64,000 nucleotides of DNA, taken from assembly GCF_013426205.1 (NCBI RefSeq), contig NC_089425.1, forward strand, positions 1,178,001 through 1,242,000, in the 5' to 3' direction. The notes under the pieces were generated by a model. The model saw only the letters and a list, made by a program, of their open reading frames with translations. It was not told the origin of the DNA and did no database searches. Position 1 is the stretch's first letter. Each line of letters begins with the position of its first letter. Made by a program: the position numbers and the translations under genes. Shown here piece by piece: positions 21,122 through 32,200 of the stretch. Origin of the DNA: Metarhizium brunneum. Its lineage: Eukaryota; Ascomycota; Sordariomycetes; Hypocreales; Clavicipitaceae.

Positions 21122-24100
21122 CTTTTTGCCAACAGGGAGCGATGATGGTAGTGGTCTTATGCCAAGGTCAGAAAATTAAATATCTGAGGAGTAGAAGGCC
21201 AAAGTCCCGACGAGAGCGGAAATGGATGTTAAAGAGGGCTGACAGGGACTCAGATGATGAAGAGCGGAACCCCTAGCTTCTCGACGGTCAAACCGTTCGG
21301 CACCATAAGATGTTGAGAGCAAGCCACGACGTGTAATACCCTCCTCGGACCGCAATCTTGTTTGGCCATGGCAGCCCGGTTGGCTGGTAGTCCAACGGGA
21401 AACTGGAGAAGCGGGTGCTCGTTGCGCATGGGTTCCTAGCCTAGGCTTGCGCCTCTGGTAGCGCTCTGAACTCAATTTCAGATGGAAGGAGACTGACTAC
21501 CTTGGTAGTACTAGTCCGATCAAGGGCGGTGGCGTATTGGGACGTTTATGCATGGTTACAGTACTAGAGCTCTGCTTTGGTCGCCTCTCTCCAGACTACG
21601 CTCGAGGAGGTTGTCGACAAGGTTTCCAGGAGTGGATCGCCGTCTTGTCCTGTCTGATGGGATATGACCCTTGTCTGGGCTTTCCAGGTGCTCTGTCGAC
21701 TAGTAAATCTCGAAACCAATCGGGGGGGAAGGGTTGCAGGCAGAGACTCCAGAGAAGCGGATCGGTGTCTTGGAGTCTTGAGTCTCCATGTGGGACATTG
21801 TCCAAGGAGCCCAAAACTCGGTACAATGTTGGTGTTTCTCAGCTCTAGGCGGTAGGCCCATGGTTCCAACAAGTCGTCCGTAATATTACGGTATCAAATG
21901 CGTTGTAGGACTCAAGGACCGCTGCACAGGGGTGCTGCTGGATTCCCAACCGGTTGGCTCGGCAGCCGCCAGCGCTCGACGACAAGCAACAGCCTGTTCG
22001 GTTTGATCCCAAGGCCCTTAGAATCTCGAGACTCGGAACACAGATCCCAGTGGTGCTCGCTGCAAGGCAAGAGACGCTGCTGGTGGCCACGGGCAGGGTT
22101 GCGTAGTCATGGCATGCATGTTCAGCCAGAGCAATGTCTCGCGTCTTGTCCCCGTTGCCTTGTGCAATGAAAACGATCGCCTTGGCTGGAACACAGACTA
22201 ACGATCCGACTGGTGGCGGCGCTAGTTCGTCGCCAAGGCCGCAAGAGTGACTCTCCACTGACCATTGCAAAGCCGCGCAACTCAAGCCAAGAAGAGGTAG
22301 TGTAGAGGGTCCATGCGCCACTAAACAAAGTTTGTGTGTATGTACATATGTATGTATGCACATACATACATACTGTAAATTCGAAATAGTAACCAAGTAG
22401 TACTAGTAGTTCATGCCGGTTGTCAACATTAATCTTTGAGGAGACAGGCTGTGTGTTGCCAGAACTTGTCGTTGCGGCCTAGTTGTAGCAACCTGTCGCA
22501 GCGGCGTCACAGGCAACAAATGGCAAAGACGACATGACAACTCCGTATTTGCTGAAGAATGGCACAGCCTTTCGGTCTCCGTTGTCGTGCATATTGTCAA
22601 GACAAGTCCGCAGTATGTGGGTTTGATCGACAGCCCAAGCCAACTCACCAACTACCCAACCTTGCCCACATTGCCGACGCCAACATTGATTCGAGGACAG
22701 AGTCGACAAACGGCAACGGGAGATTCCTAACCCAGCGCACAGGCGTTTGTTGGTCGTCCGTGCCCATGGCGTCGGAAAACAACGTGGCCGCCCAACCATC
22801 CAGCACGTTCCCAGACATTAGTAGTACTCCGTATGTACAATGTCCCGTATACCATTTTAGTTGCGGGGTGGCTTTCAGGCAAACCCTTGCTCCAACTTGC
22901 TCTGCCATTTCCTTCGTCCCTAATACTTGCCAGGCTAACCCAGACTATTTTTTTCCCGATACTCTCTCATGTGGATATGATGTACGGAGCACACCCACCA
23001 CGTAGATCCCAGCTTTGTCCTCACTGTGGTACTAGTACCATTGAACCAGGCCCAGACGACCGGAGAATGACCGTTATTGTACAGTGACAGCGACTTTAGC
23101 TCTAAACCACGGAGCATTTTAGCCCAAGTCCTCGGCTTTCTTAGTTGGACTCTAGCAGAGGCAAATGTGCTCACCATCATGTCACTACAGAAGCCTTTCG
23201 ATATCGAGGGCCAAGTGGTGGTCATCTTGGCGCCTCTTGGCTGCTGGAACCCGGCACCACGGGTATTTCTGCTGCACCAATGGTTTCGAAGCGGCAGCCC
23301 CGAAAACTCTCGTCTGATCAAGGTGCATGTCTGGGGATTGCGTTTTGCTGCATATGTATGGTGGGGTTTCTGCGGCAAGATCGTGTAACAATGTCGACAC
23401 CAATGCTGGAGACGCGATTGAATCTGGGATGAAAAAACGTGGCTCCCTCGATTTTCAAACTCTAAGTGCCTCCGGCTATCTCTTGCCGCGACAGTCGTCT
23501 CCTCTGTGCAAACAAGGGCAGCAATGGCACGAATCTAACGGAGCATAATGTTGGTTTACGGAGAGGTGTGCCGACTGCCCGGACTAGGCCCAGACGTAGC
23601 CACTTGACAATATTTGGCCTCTTTTTTGCTTCTCTCAAGGCCTAGAATAGCATCGTGTACCCGTTTTTTTGTCGTCGGTCATTGTGCTGCTTGCTTTAGA
23701 TGAGTGTATAAAAAACCGCACGCCGTAATATGACGTGTTGTAATATCTCGGGTATGGCTTTGCGAGCCAACAGATATGTGGCGGTGATATCATAAAAGAA
23801 GGGGAAAAAACAAGGGGAAGGGCAGTAGTATGTCACAACTCTGTAAATATGCAATATTTGCAAGCGCCACCAGAAAAGACTCACCCAAAATCGACGTATC
23901 ATATCAGATGTATACGGAGTATGTCAAGTTCTATTTGATGTACGGCGCACTTCCCGTCTGCCTCATCCCGGTGATGGCGCCGCGGAAGTATGGGTGGCGT
24001 TTTTAAGACACTGCCACCGAGGATTGTCCACCAAATATTCTCCGTACGGCGGATTTTCTATGGCCTTGAATCTCAGTCCTTTAAACGAGCTGACACATGA

Positions 24101-25329
24101 AGGCCAGTCACATGCCGCAATCACTTTCGAGCGACTTAGATGAGGCTTGAGGCGTGGTGGATTTTGCGGTAATCCAGCACAGTTTCGTTCATGCTAGCCT
24201 GAGCGTTGTGGTGGCAAAATGCTGAGCCCGTGTGGTCGTCGGGCGATGAAGACTATTCCTGAATAGGTTATTTTTTCAAGCGTGCTAGCGGCATGTATAA
24301 CTCGGCAGTTAGCTTCGTCTGAAATCTGTTCATCGGACACCCCGTCCAGCGGACCTGAGTTCAGACCGCAGAGGAACTTGGCCACTACCTTATTTTTCGA
24401 AGGAGGCATGTAGTTTGATGCTTGGCAGAGGCGCTGGGGCGGCCCGAAATTCATCGCTTAGGGAATTCGAGTCTTTGCTGTTGTATTCAAATCTCACACC
24501 ACTCAACATTTTGCCCGCATCCAGTCCTACCATGCCAAACATTGGCTGGGGTAGAAATCGTCTCATCTAATGTATAGGGTAGGGTAACAATTTGTTATCC
24601 GCCCACAGCCTCGGCGTTAGCATCGTCCATGTCTCAGTCTCTCGAGAACAGCGCTCAACTTACAGTTAAAATAACTCTGTTTGCCCCCCTGCTGCGGTTA
24701 GTCGGGAGCTGACGTGCGTGGTCACAGTTCATAAGATGAAAAAACAAACCACTAAGCATCATGGTCGCCAGAAGGCATTGGCTCGAATCGCTAGCAAAGA
24801 GCCCGAGCGAGTCGCCGAATAGCTGAAAGGGGCCTCCGAGTACGCCATGAGAGTTATAGTGGCTGCGGAATCATAACAGATGAAGAATTCGCCCCGGGTT
24901 TCAGCACAGCTGAAAAGAAGCGGCCGAGAGTTGGTAAGTCTTTGATCTTGGGACATGAGTCAGTGGGCCGCATGGCTAGTAAACAGATTGAAGTGTTGGG
25001 AATTGGTGCTCGTGTACTACGCACTCCGCCCGACATCTACGCCCTCACAAGAGACATCAGATGTGTTGCAAAGTGGCGTTTGTCTTAGTCGGCGGTCCGC
25101 TCGAGTCAGATCGCTTTAGCATCGAAGTCAAAGAGTAGGAGGAGCACAGAGTCTGTGCCACTGGCTCGTGGCAACACAAGCGAGGGCAACATGGACGGCA
25201 ATGAGAACTGACGTTGATCGGTGTTAGGGGAGCAGAATTGAAGCAGCGATTTTCATAGTGACAAACATTGATGCTCCCACGAGCATGGGGACGGAACACA
25301 GCAGTTCCAGAGTGTGACAGAAGATATTT
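21122..25329. other. Gene-poor stretch, no supported gene
   Basis: 4.2 kb with no confident gene. 21122-21500 is the upstream region of the ankyrin gene. On the minus strand at 22479-22908 two overlapping frames look faintly protein-like, and at 24194-25036 several short minus-strand frames follow one another, but I recognise no family in either. They may be relics of decayed genes. Confidence 0.35.
22347..22372. repeat. Perfect 12-bp inverted repeat (TATG/CATA-rich hairpin)
   Basis: Arms TATGTATGTATG and CATACATACATA are separated by two bases. A long TATG/CATA microsatellite palindrome of this kind could extrude as a hairpin. No gene is adjacent. Confidence 0.7.
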
Positions 25330-25405
25330 GCCCGACAAGAAGTATACACTAATATGCTACATTGCCCTATAATATTGAGCGCGATAGTCAGGTACCTACT
25401 TTTTT
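25330..25405 (+). repeat. Dispersed short repeat, copy D (right end missing)
   Basis: It contains AGAAGTATACACTAATA as in copy E, and the core TTGAGCGCGATAGTCAGGTACCT as in copy C. The right third found in the other copies is absent or unrecognisable after GGTACCT. It lies about 335 bp upstream of the PRP24 start codon. Confidence 0.6.
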
Positions 25406-25739
25406 CCTCTCTGTCCATGCTCAAGATGCCCCATATTTTTAGCTCTAAGCATGCTGTGATTGGACAGAAGCACGCATGTACCTTGCCATTATCCTGTCTG
25501 GCGGCAGGCCTAGTAGCTGCAGCTGGCAGCTCAAGCACTTGAGCTTCAGAAAAGCTCACAGCCCAAAAGTGAGCAGGCAAGGATCGCGGCACTACCTCAG
25601 ATACCAACTCTAGTATCATCACGTCACATCACCAGATCACGATCCTGGTGCTGTCTGACCCTTCCATAGCTAGACGATCCGTTGACTTCTACCACCGGGA
25701 CATGTTCGCTGGCTTTGTGCAAGCTCAGTCACAGCGACA

Positions 25740-28700
25740 ATGGCCAACCCCGTAGGCGAAGATGACTGGCTTGCCTACATCCAAGAGACTACTCGAACCG
25801 CCTCCGATCTCGAGCAGCGCGTCAAAGTTGTCGAGGAGTATAAGCGCGCCGTCGGTGACGAGCCCGGAAGCATGCGTCTATGGCTTGCCTATTGCGACTA
25901 TTTCTGGCATCTGTGGGAAAGCAGCAACTCCAACGACGCTGGCTGGTCTGAAGAGGAACAGATGCTAGGTCGAGAGATCTTTTCCTTCAAGGCTGCCCTG
26001 GACCTGTGGCAGCAAGGCTATGAGGCGATCAAGTATCGCCTGAGCGACAGTCATGAGCTCTGGGATCTCTGGATGTCTTTTGAAAAGGAACAGTTTGTCA
26101 ACAGCAGGACACCAGAGGGCCTCCGTCGCATCACCCATCTTTACCGCCAGCGTTTAGCTACGCCGCATTTAAACTGGGAGGAAACTTCACAAGCATTTTC
26201 GAGCTTTCTGTCGGAGTATAATCAATCGGAATGGGAGAAATCCATGCAAGAAATCACCGCCAACGCCCAGGCTACGAAGAAAGCCGTCCAAGTACGCGAT
26301 CCATTCGAATTTCAACTGAAACAAGTCCATCGTAACGGCGATGTCGAAGCACAAAAGGCCAAACTACGGGAATACCTTGATTGGGAGGTGCGAGGGATGA
26401 AGAGACGCCAAGACGGCGCCGAATTAAATCGGAATATTTGCGCTGGGCTATTCGACAGAGCTCTGACCGGATTGTTTGCGACCGACGAGGACGCCTGGCA
26501 TGACTACATCGTATTTCTCTCTTCATCGATGTCCGACTTTCAATCTGCGGCCGAGGACTTGCTAGATGCGTCACGCAGGTCAGTTCTTCATTGTCCGTGG
26601 TCAGGGCGGCTTTGGAGCAGATACATTCTATGTGCCGAGGAGGCAAACCTAGAATTTGCAGATATTGAGTCTATCAAGCACACTGCTACAAGTAATGACC
26701 AACTGTACAAGAACGGCATGGAGAGTATGATTAAAGTGTATGAGGCTTGGTGCGCGTTTCTGAAGAGAAGGGCACTTAAACCCGCTGCCTCTGATGACGC
26801 TGCCGATGTCGCAGAGGTTGGCCTAAGGGCTGCCATTGAAGACGTTGAAATCACAGGGAAGAGGCTCTACGGCAAAGAATTCCAGGGTGACCCAAAGTAT
26901 CGACTGGAACGCCTCTATATTCAGTATTTGACGGAAAAGAAGGGCGCCATCAAAGACGCCAGGGCACAGTGGAAAAAGCTTGAGCATAGAAGCGTTCACG
27001 CCGACAGCTACGACTTTTGGTTCAACTATTACACTTGGGAGATGCTCGCATTCTCTAAACAGAATCATAGCGAAAATGTATCACCACACGGCGGCCTCCA
27101 TGTCCCTTCGGCAGCAACCGCAGTGCTGTATTCCGCCGCAACCCGCAAGACTATCGATTGGCCAGAGGGGGTGCTTCAAATGTATCAGCAACATTGCAAC
27201 AATTACGAGCTGCCGGCCTCAGTGCGTCAGGCAGATGACTTTGTTAATAAGACGCAAAAGATCATTGCATACCGCCGAAAGAAACAGGAGGAGCAACAAG
27301 CTGTGCAGGATGCTGCCTACTACGAAAGTGAGGCTCAAGCTCAAACACAAACTCAGAGGAAAGGGGTCGAATCCAGCGAACAGTCCGTGTCTATTGTAGA
27401 TGCTTCATCTTCACCGAGCGAACCTAAGAGGAAGCGCGAGTCCCCCGCAGACACACAAGACGACGATGTAGAGAATGCGAGTAAACGCCAAAAAAATGAT
27501 GACCAAATATCCGAGACTGCCGAACAACCCACCAAAAGAGATAGAGAACATTCAACTGTCATTGTTACCCAGCTACCAGCAGACGCTACGCAAACCGCAG
27601 TTCGCAAATACTTCAAGCCCTACGGACATATCAATAACATAACCGCTTTCATAAAAGAAGAAGATGGCCAATCCACCACGGCCTTGGTTGAATTTGGCTC
27701 GGCAGAAGAAGCACAGTCCGCCCTTCTCAGAGACGCCAAGTATTTTGGCGAGTCCCAAATCACTGTCCAGCCGGGCCACGATCTCACAGTCTACGTCGCC
27801 AACTTCCCTCCCGCTGCCGACGACCAATTCATACGCGATCTATTCAAAGACTGTGGCGATATCCTGAGCATCCGCTGGCCAAGCCTCAAGGTCAACACGC
27901 ACCGCAGATTTTGCTACGTTTCGTTTCGCGACAGAGACGCCTCCGCTAAAGCTGTTGCTAAAGAGGGAAAGCTTCTGGAAGGCAAATACCGTCTTCTAGC
28001 AAAGTACTCTGATCCTGGCCGCAAAAAGAACCGCGAGGGCGCCATCGCAGAAGGTCGTGAAGTCCACATCAGCAATTTGGATCTATCAACCACAGAAGCC
28101 GAAATCCGCTCTGTATTTAGCAAATTCGGGACCGTCCAGCGGGTGAACATTCCACTGAACATGGCGGGCAGGAATCGCGGCTTTGCGTTTTTGGACTTTG
28201 AATCCAAGGACCAAGCTGAAAAGGCAGTTGCAGAACTGAACAGCACCAAGTTCAAGTCTCAGATTCTGAAGGTCGAGCTCTCAAAGGAGAGCAGGGTGAA
28301 ACCATTTGCTAAAACTGAATTCCAGCGCGCATCAGACTCGCCTGCCCCGTCTTCATTGAAGGACGCCGAAGGCGACCAGGCAATGGGCGACGCCGTCGCG
28401 GAGGGTCCTTCCAAACCATCGTCTTCAGAAATAGCCGCCCGAACCATTGCCCTCATGGGTCTCCCAGACACCGTAAACGACGCGCGTGTCAAGGCTCTCA
28501 TCGAGCCCATGGGCTCCATTGTCAAACTCGTCCACCAGCCAGGCCACGGAGGCGCCATCATCGAATTCGCGGATGCAGCTGCCGCCGGCAAAGCGGCCCT
28601 TCAACTCAATAGCATGGAGTACGAAGGGCACAAGCTTCGTACAGGATCCCCCGATGAACTACGTCAGAATAAACCTGGCAATAAGCCTGTGCAACAAAGC

Positions 28701-28898
28701 AGGCCAAAGGGGCTTATGGCTCCGCCGCAGGCTACGAGACGAGCTGTCGGCAGACCTGGTCCAAAAAAAGGGTTGGGCTTTGCACCTCGGCCTGCGACGG
28801 CGACGGCAGCCAAACCTGTTGAAAAGGAGGGTGGGCCAAAGAGCAATGCTGACTTCAAAACTATTTTTTTGGCGGGCAAGAAGCAGGATGAAGAATGA
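25740..28898 (+). CDS. PRP24: U4/U6 snRNA-annealing factor Prp24/SART3
   Basis: Single exon of 1052 aa. The N-terminal ~540 residues carry HAT (half-a-TPR) helices, for example LWLAYCDYFWHLWESS, SHELWDLWMSFEKEQ and YDFWFNYYTWEML, as in SART3 rather than the shorter budding-yeast Prp24. A Lys/Glu-rich, NLS-like linker (PKRKRESP) follows at ~560-600. Then there are four RRMs: TVIVTQLP... (about 603-677), LTVYVANFP... with RRFCYVSF (about 681-755), EVHISNLDL... with NRGFAFLDF (about 770-850), and RTIALMGLP... (about 900-970). The C-terminus carries SNADFKTIFLAGKK, matching the short LSm-binding motif of Prp24. It promotes U4/U6 re-pairing during spliceosome recycling in the nucleus. It is convergent with the DEAH helicase gene (365 bp apart). 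Confidence 0.93.
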   Translation: MANPVGEDDWLAYIQETTRTASDLEQRVKVVEEYKRAVGDEPGSMRLWLAYCDYFWHLWESSNSNDAGWSEEEQMLGREIFSFKAALDLWQQGYEAIKYRLSDSHELWDLWMSFEKEQFVNSRTPEGLRRITHLYRQRLATPHLNWEETSQAFSSFLSEYNQSEWEKSMQEITANAQATKKAVQVRDPFEFQLKQVHRNGDVEAQKAKLREYLDWEVRGMKRRQDGAELNRNICAGLFDRALTGLFATDEDAWHDYIVFLSSSMSDFQSAAEDLLDASRRSVLHCPWSGRLWSRYILCAEEANLEFADIESIKHTATSNDQLYKNGMESMIKVYEAWCAFLKRRALKPAASDDAADVAEVGLRAAIEDVEITGKRLYGKEFQGDPKYRLERLYIQYLTEKKGAIKDARAQWKKLEHRSVHADSYDFWFNYYTWEMLAFSKQNHSENVSPHGGLHVPSAATAVLYSAATRKTIDWPEGVLQMYQQHCNNYELPASVRQADDFVNKTQKIIAYRRKKQEEQQAVQDAAYYESEAQAQTQTQRKGVESSEQSVSIVDASSSPSEPKRKRESPADTQDDDVENASKRQKNDDQISETAEQPTKRDREHSTVIVTQLPADATQTAVRKYFKPYGHINNITAFIKEEDGQSTTALVEFGSAEEAQSALLRDAKYFGESQITVQPGHDLTVYVANFPPAADDQFIRDLFKDCGDILSIRWPSLKVNTHRRFCYVSFRDRDASAKAVAKEGKLLEGKYRLLAKYSDPGRKKNREGAIAEGREVHISNLDLSTTEAEIRSVFSKFGTVQRVNIPLNMAGRNRGFAFLDFESKDQAEKAVAELNSTKFKSQILKVELSKESRVKPFAKTEFQRASDSPAPSSLKDAEGDQAMGDAVAEGPSKPSSSEIAARTIALMGLPDTVNDARVKALIEPMGSIVKLVHQPGHGGAIIEFADAAAAGKAALQLNSMEYEGHKLRTGSPDELRQNKPGNKPVQQSRPKGLMAPPQATRRAVGRPGPKKGLGFAPRPATATAAKPVEKEGGPKSNADFKTIFLAGKKQDEE

Positions 28899-29263
28899 GT
28901 AGATTCCGTTCTTTCCATGTATAAGTTTGTAAATTAGCAATGGGTAGGGAGCGAGGCACTGATTATGACATGAGGGTAGGAGTTGCGTATCTGTACCATG
29001 GATATGTCGTGCAGTCTGTGGAAGGATAATATAGGACCTCGCTGTTAGGCACGGGCTTCTAACACTAGTTGAGAGGGTATGCCGTGGGATGCTAGATTTT
29101 ATTTATGAATCAAATCTTTGCCTCTGATGAGCCATCAATTGTCTATGTCTATGTTGTATATATTTTGCATGGTATCCCATATATCCCAATTGTGAAGGAA
29201 TCCTTGTGACAGTAGTCGTTCGCCAATCCCAGTGCATCAAAACTAAGCAAGCTACTTTGCAAC
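28899..29263. terminator. Shared 3' region of convergent PRP24 and DEAH helicase genes
   Basis: 365 bp between two stop codons facing each other. It is AT-rich, with AATATA- and TATGTA-like elements (28925-29170) of the kind used for polyadenylation in both directions. No coding region is seen. Confidence 0.4.
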
Positions 29264-32200
29264 CTATGCCTTAGCCACAGCCACAGATACACCACTGCTC
29301 TTTCCATCGTCCCTCTGATCTTGCGTGAACAACTTCTGCCACACTTCTAGCCATTTCTCTTGCTGGGCAGTCGGTAATTTACCCGGTTGTTTGAATGAAC
29401 GAGTAAGTAATTCGCGGAGTCGAGTACGGAGGACTTTGAGAACGAGCATAGTCTTCCAGTCCGGTAGGGCGAAGCGTCCTCTGTTACCGTCGAGGACAAT
29501 TACACCCGAGAACATCTGGTGCAGGTCAGATACTGAAGACAGCTTGGGCAACTGTGAAGGGGGTATACATACATCGCAGCGGACGTCGCCGCAAAGAAGG
29601 GCAATGGCAAATGGTTCAACCGCAGTGGTTTCATGCGCGTGATAAACACTGCAGCTGTTAGTGGCTTCTCCGCACGCAATTAGCACCGGGACACTCACGT
29701 CTTTGACTGCATAATGTGATAGTAGGATAGCCATTTGATGTCCAAGAAGCCTCTATTCACAGAGGACGGGTGCAAACTAATGTTCTGATTATTGCCAATG
29801 TTACGGAGGCCTTTCGTACCGGGTGTATCGCGAACAAGAAGCTTGGGGTAGAAGCTCCAGGCAATGACCGATGAGGAAATCAAGTCGTTTTCACTATTGA
29901 TGTTGACTCGTCGAGGAACTTCGTAAAAATTTTGCTGGCGTCGACGGCCTTGTGCGAATCGAAGACGTGCGAGTGTACGGCGCTCTTCCTCTGTTAAGGA
30001 GAGGAAACCCGAGTCTGCTAGGGATACAAGCAGCTGGCCCTTCAAGTCTTCGATATTGGCCAGCGTCTGCTGACTGAGGAAATTCTTGCGACAGAATTGA
30101 AATTCTTTGCCCCCGCCGCTGTTGGCTTGGCATACTCGCTTCCAGGCAAGGTAGGCGTTGTATATAGTGAGAAGATCGGAATCTGCTCGACGGAAGGCCA
30201 TTCGTGCATTATCGGCTTGTGCACGCTGACCCCAGGGCGCAGAAAAGGGTGACTTTGATGAGAGAATAGCGGCAACGGTGATAGACATGTCGAGGCATTT
30301 GAATACCGTGCCCAACAGGATAAGCTTACCCAGGAACACATCAAGAGGTAATCTCGCGAGCTGGTGGCCCAAAGGAGTGAGTTCCTCGGCTGTTGTCAAG
30401 GCACGAACATCTACCAATGCATCAATAGCACGGCGAATATTCTTAGCCGATGGAGCATCCAGGGCACCACTAAGTGTCTCCTCGATCCCGCCAATCTTGC
30501 AAATCTTGACGCGAATAGCCAGGTCCTGTAGAGATAAACGAAGCATTTCAGGCGTCTGCTGGTCACTCATAATACAGTCGTGTCGATACTTGGTGAACAT
30601 ATGGAAGCATAAACCATTTTGAACACGACCTGCACGGCCTCGCCTTTGTTTCGCGTTGGCTCTAGAAATAAAGGTATCAATTAGTCGAGATAGCTGTTTC
30701 TTCTCGTCAAAACGCATCTCGCGATGCTTTCCGGTGTCGATAACGCAAGTGACGTCCGGGATTGTAATACCAGTCTCGGCGATGTTGGTGGCGAGCACAA
30801 TCTTGCGCACTCCTGGAGGTGGTACGAGGAAGGCCGATTCTTGGTCCTCAGTAGCAATAGAGGAATGGAGAGGGTATACCAGCCAGTCTTTGGCGAATCG
30901 CGGGTCTCCAAGGAGCATGTCGTTGAGAGTTCGAATTTCAGCAATACCTGGCAAAAATACTAGGATTGCCTTGCTGTAAAATGCGAGGGACTCATCCGAG
31001 GCAATACGCACCATGAGCTGTAGAATTAGGTCGAAGTCGATGCGGTATTCGTCCAATTGAGTTAATGTGCTTCTTGTCTGCGGAGAGTAGGCCGATAAGC
31101 TCGAAGAGATTTCACTCTTTGGACCGTTGCCCTCTCCCTCCACAACATCATCATCAAGATCGACCATCTTCTCCTCAGGCGAGTCGCTCGGCCGGTATCC
31201 TGTGAGTTCAACAGCATCTTCCAGATAGCGTATATCCACTGGAAATGTTCGACCAGGTACATTCAGAATTGGTGCGCCACCCAAATATGCCGAGAACCGT
31301 TCGGCGTCCACTGTGGCAGACATAAGCACAACCTTGAGGTCTTTTCTCTTCGTCAAGAGCCTCTTGAGGACGATGAGAAGGAAATCGCTGTCGATAGATC
31401 GTTCGTGAACCTCGTCAAGAATCAAATGTGTCACCTCACGGAGATCGTTGGATCCCTCCAACATTCGCATAACAATACCAGTCGTAGCGAAAACCAGTCT
31501 CGTTTCCCGAGATGTGTTGGCTTCAAGACGGATGGAGTATCCCACAAGTGATCTGTTGGTACCTAAATCACCCTTGTTTTCACCAAGTTCGTCGCTTACG
31601 CGCCTGGCCAGAGAGATGGCCGAAATTCTGCGAGGTTCTGTACAGTATATTTTGCAGTGCCTGCCTTGAGATAGTTCGTGTTCCAGCAAAAATGCAGGTA
31701 CTTGCGTGCTCTTGCCGCTAAAATTGCCATGTTAGCCCAGGCTGCAGTGGTATGATATATCACGGTCACATACCATCCCGTCTCTCCACAGACAATGACG
31801 ACTTGGTTGTCGTCAACAGCCGCAAGGACTTGTGGTCGAAACTGCCACATGGGGAGCTGCATTCGGAATTTCTGGGCTATGGTTAGGCTTGAAGTGAAAT
31901 GGCAACTGAGAAAATTCAATGGGGAAAAGATGACTTACCAACATGGATTGGAACTTTTCACCCCTAGCCTTGTCATACCAAATTTTCTGCAACGATTCTA
32001 CACCAGCAGTGTTTAGCCTTGAGCGATCCAAGGATCCATTTTGTGTCGAATCTGGTGAGTTTCTAGCTGCCCCACGGCCTCGGAAGGCAATAACTCCATC
32101 TTCTAGCTCTTGATCTTGTCGTTGGCGAACCATGGTTCTCAACGACCTCACTGCTTCGCGATCCTGAGTATCCATATAGTCCTTCTTCGCTTCTGCCATT

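Noticed and set aside
22479..22908. Two overlapping minus-strand frames that look faintly protein-like
   Set aside because: They need a frameshift or an unproven intron to join, have no recognisable family, and lie in gene-poor DNA. Kept only as a possible relic.
24194..25036. Series of short minus-strand frames
   Set aside because: No domain, no consistent splicing and no recognisable family. May be decayed DNA.
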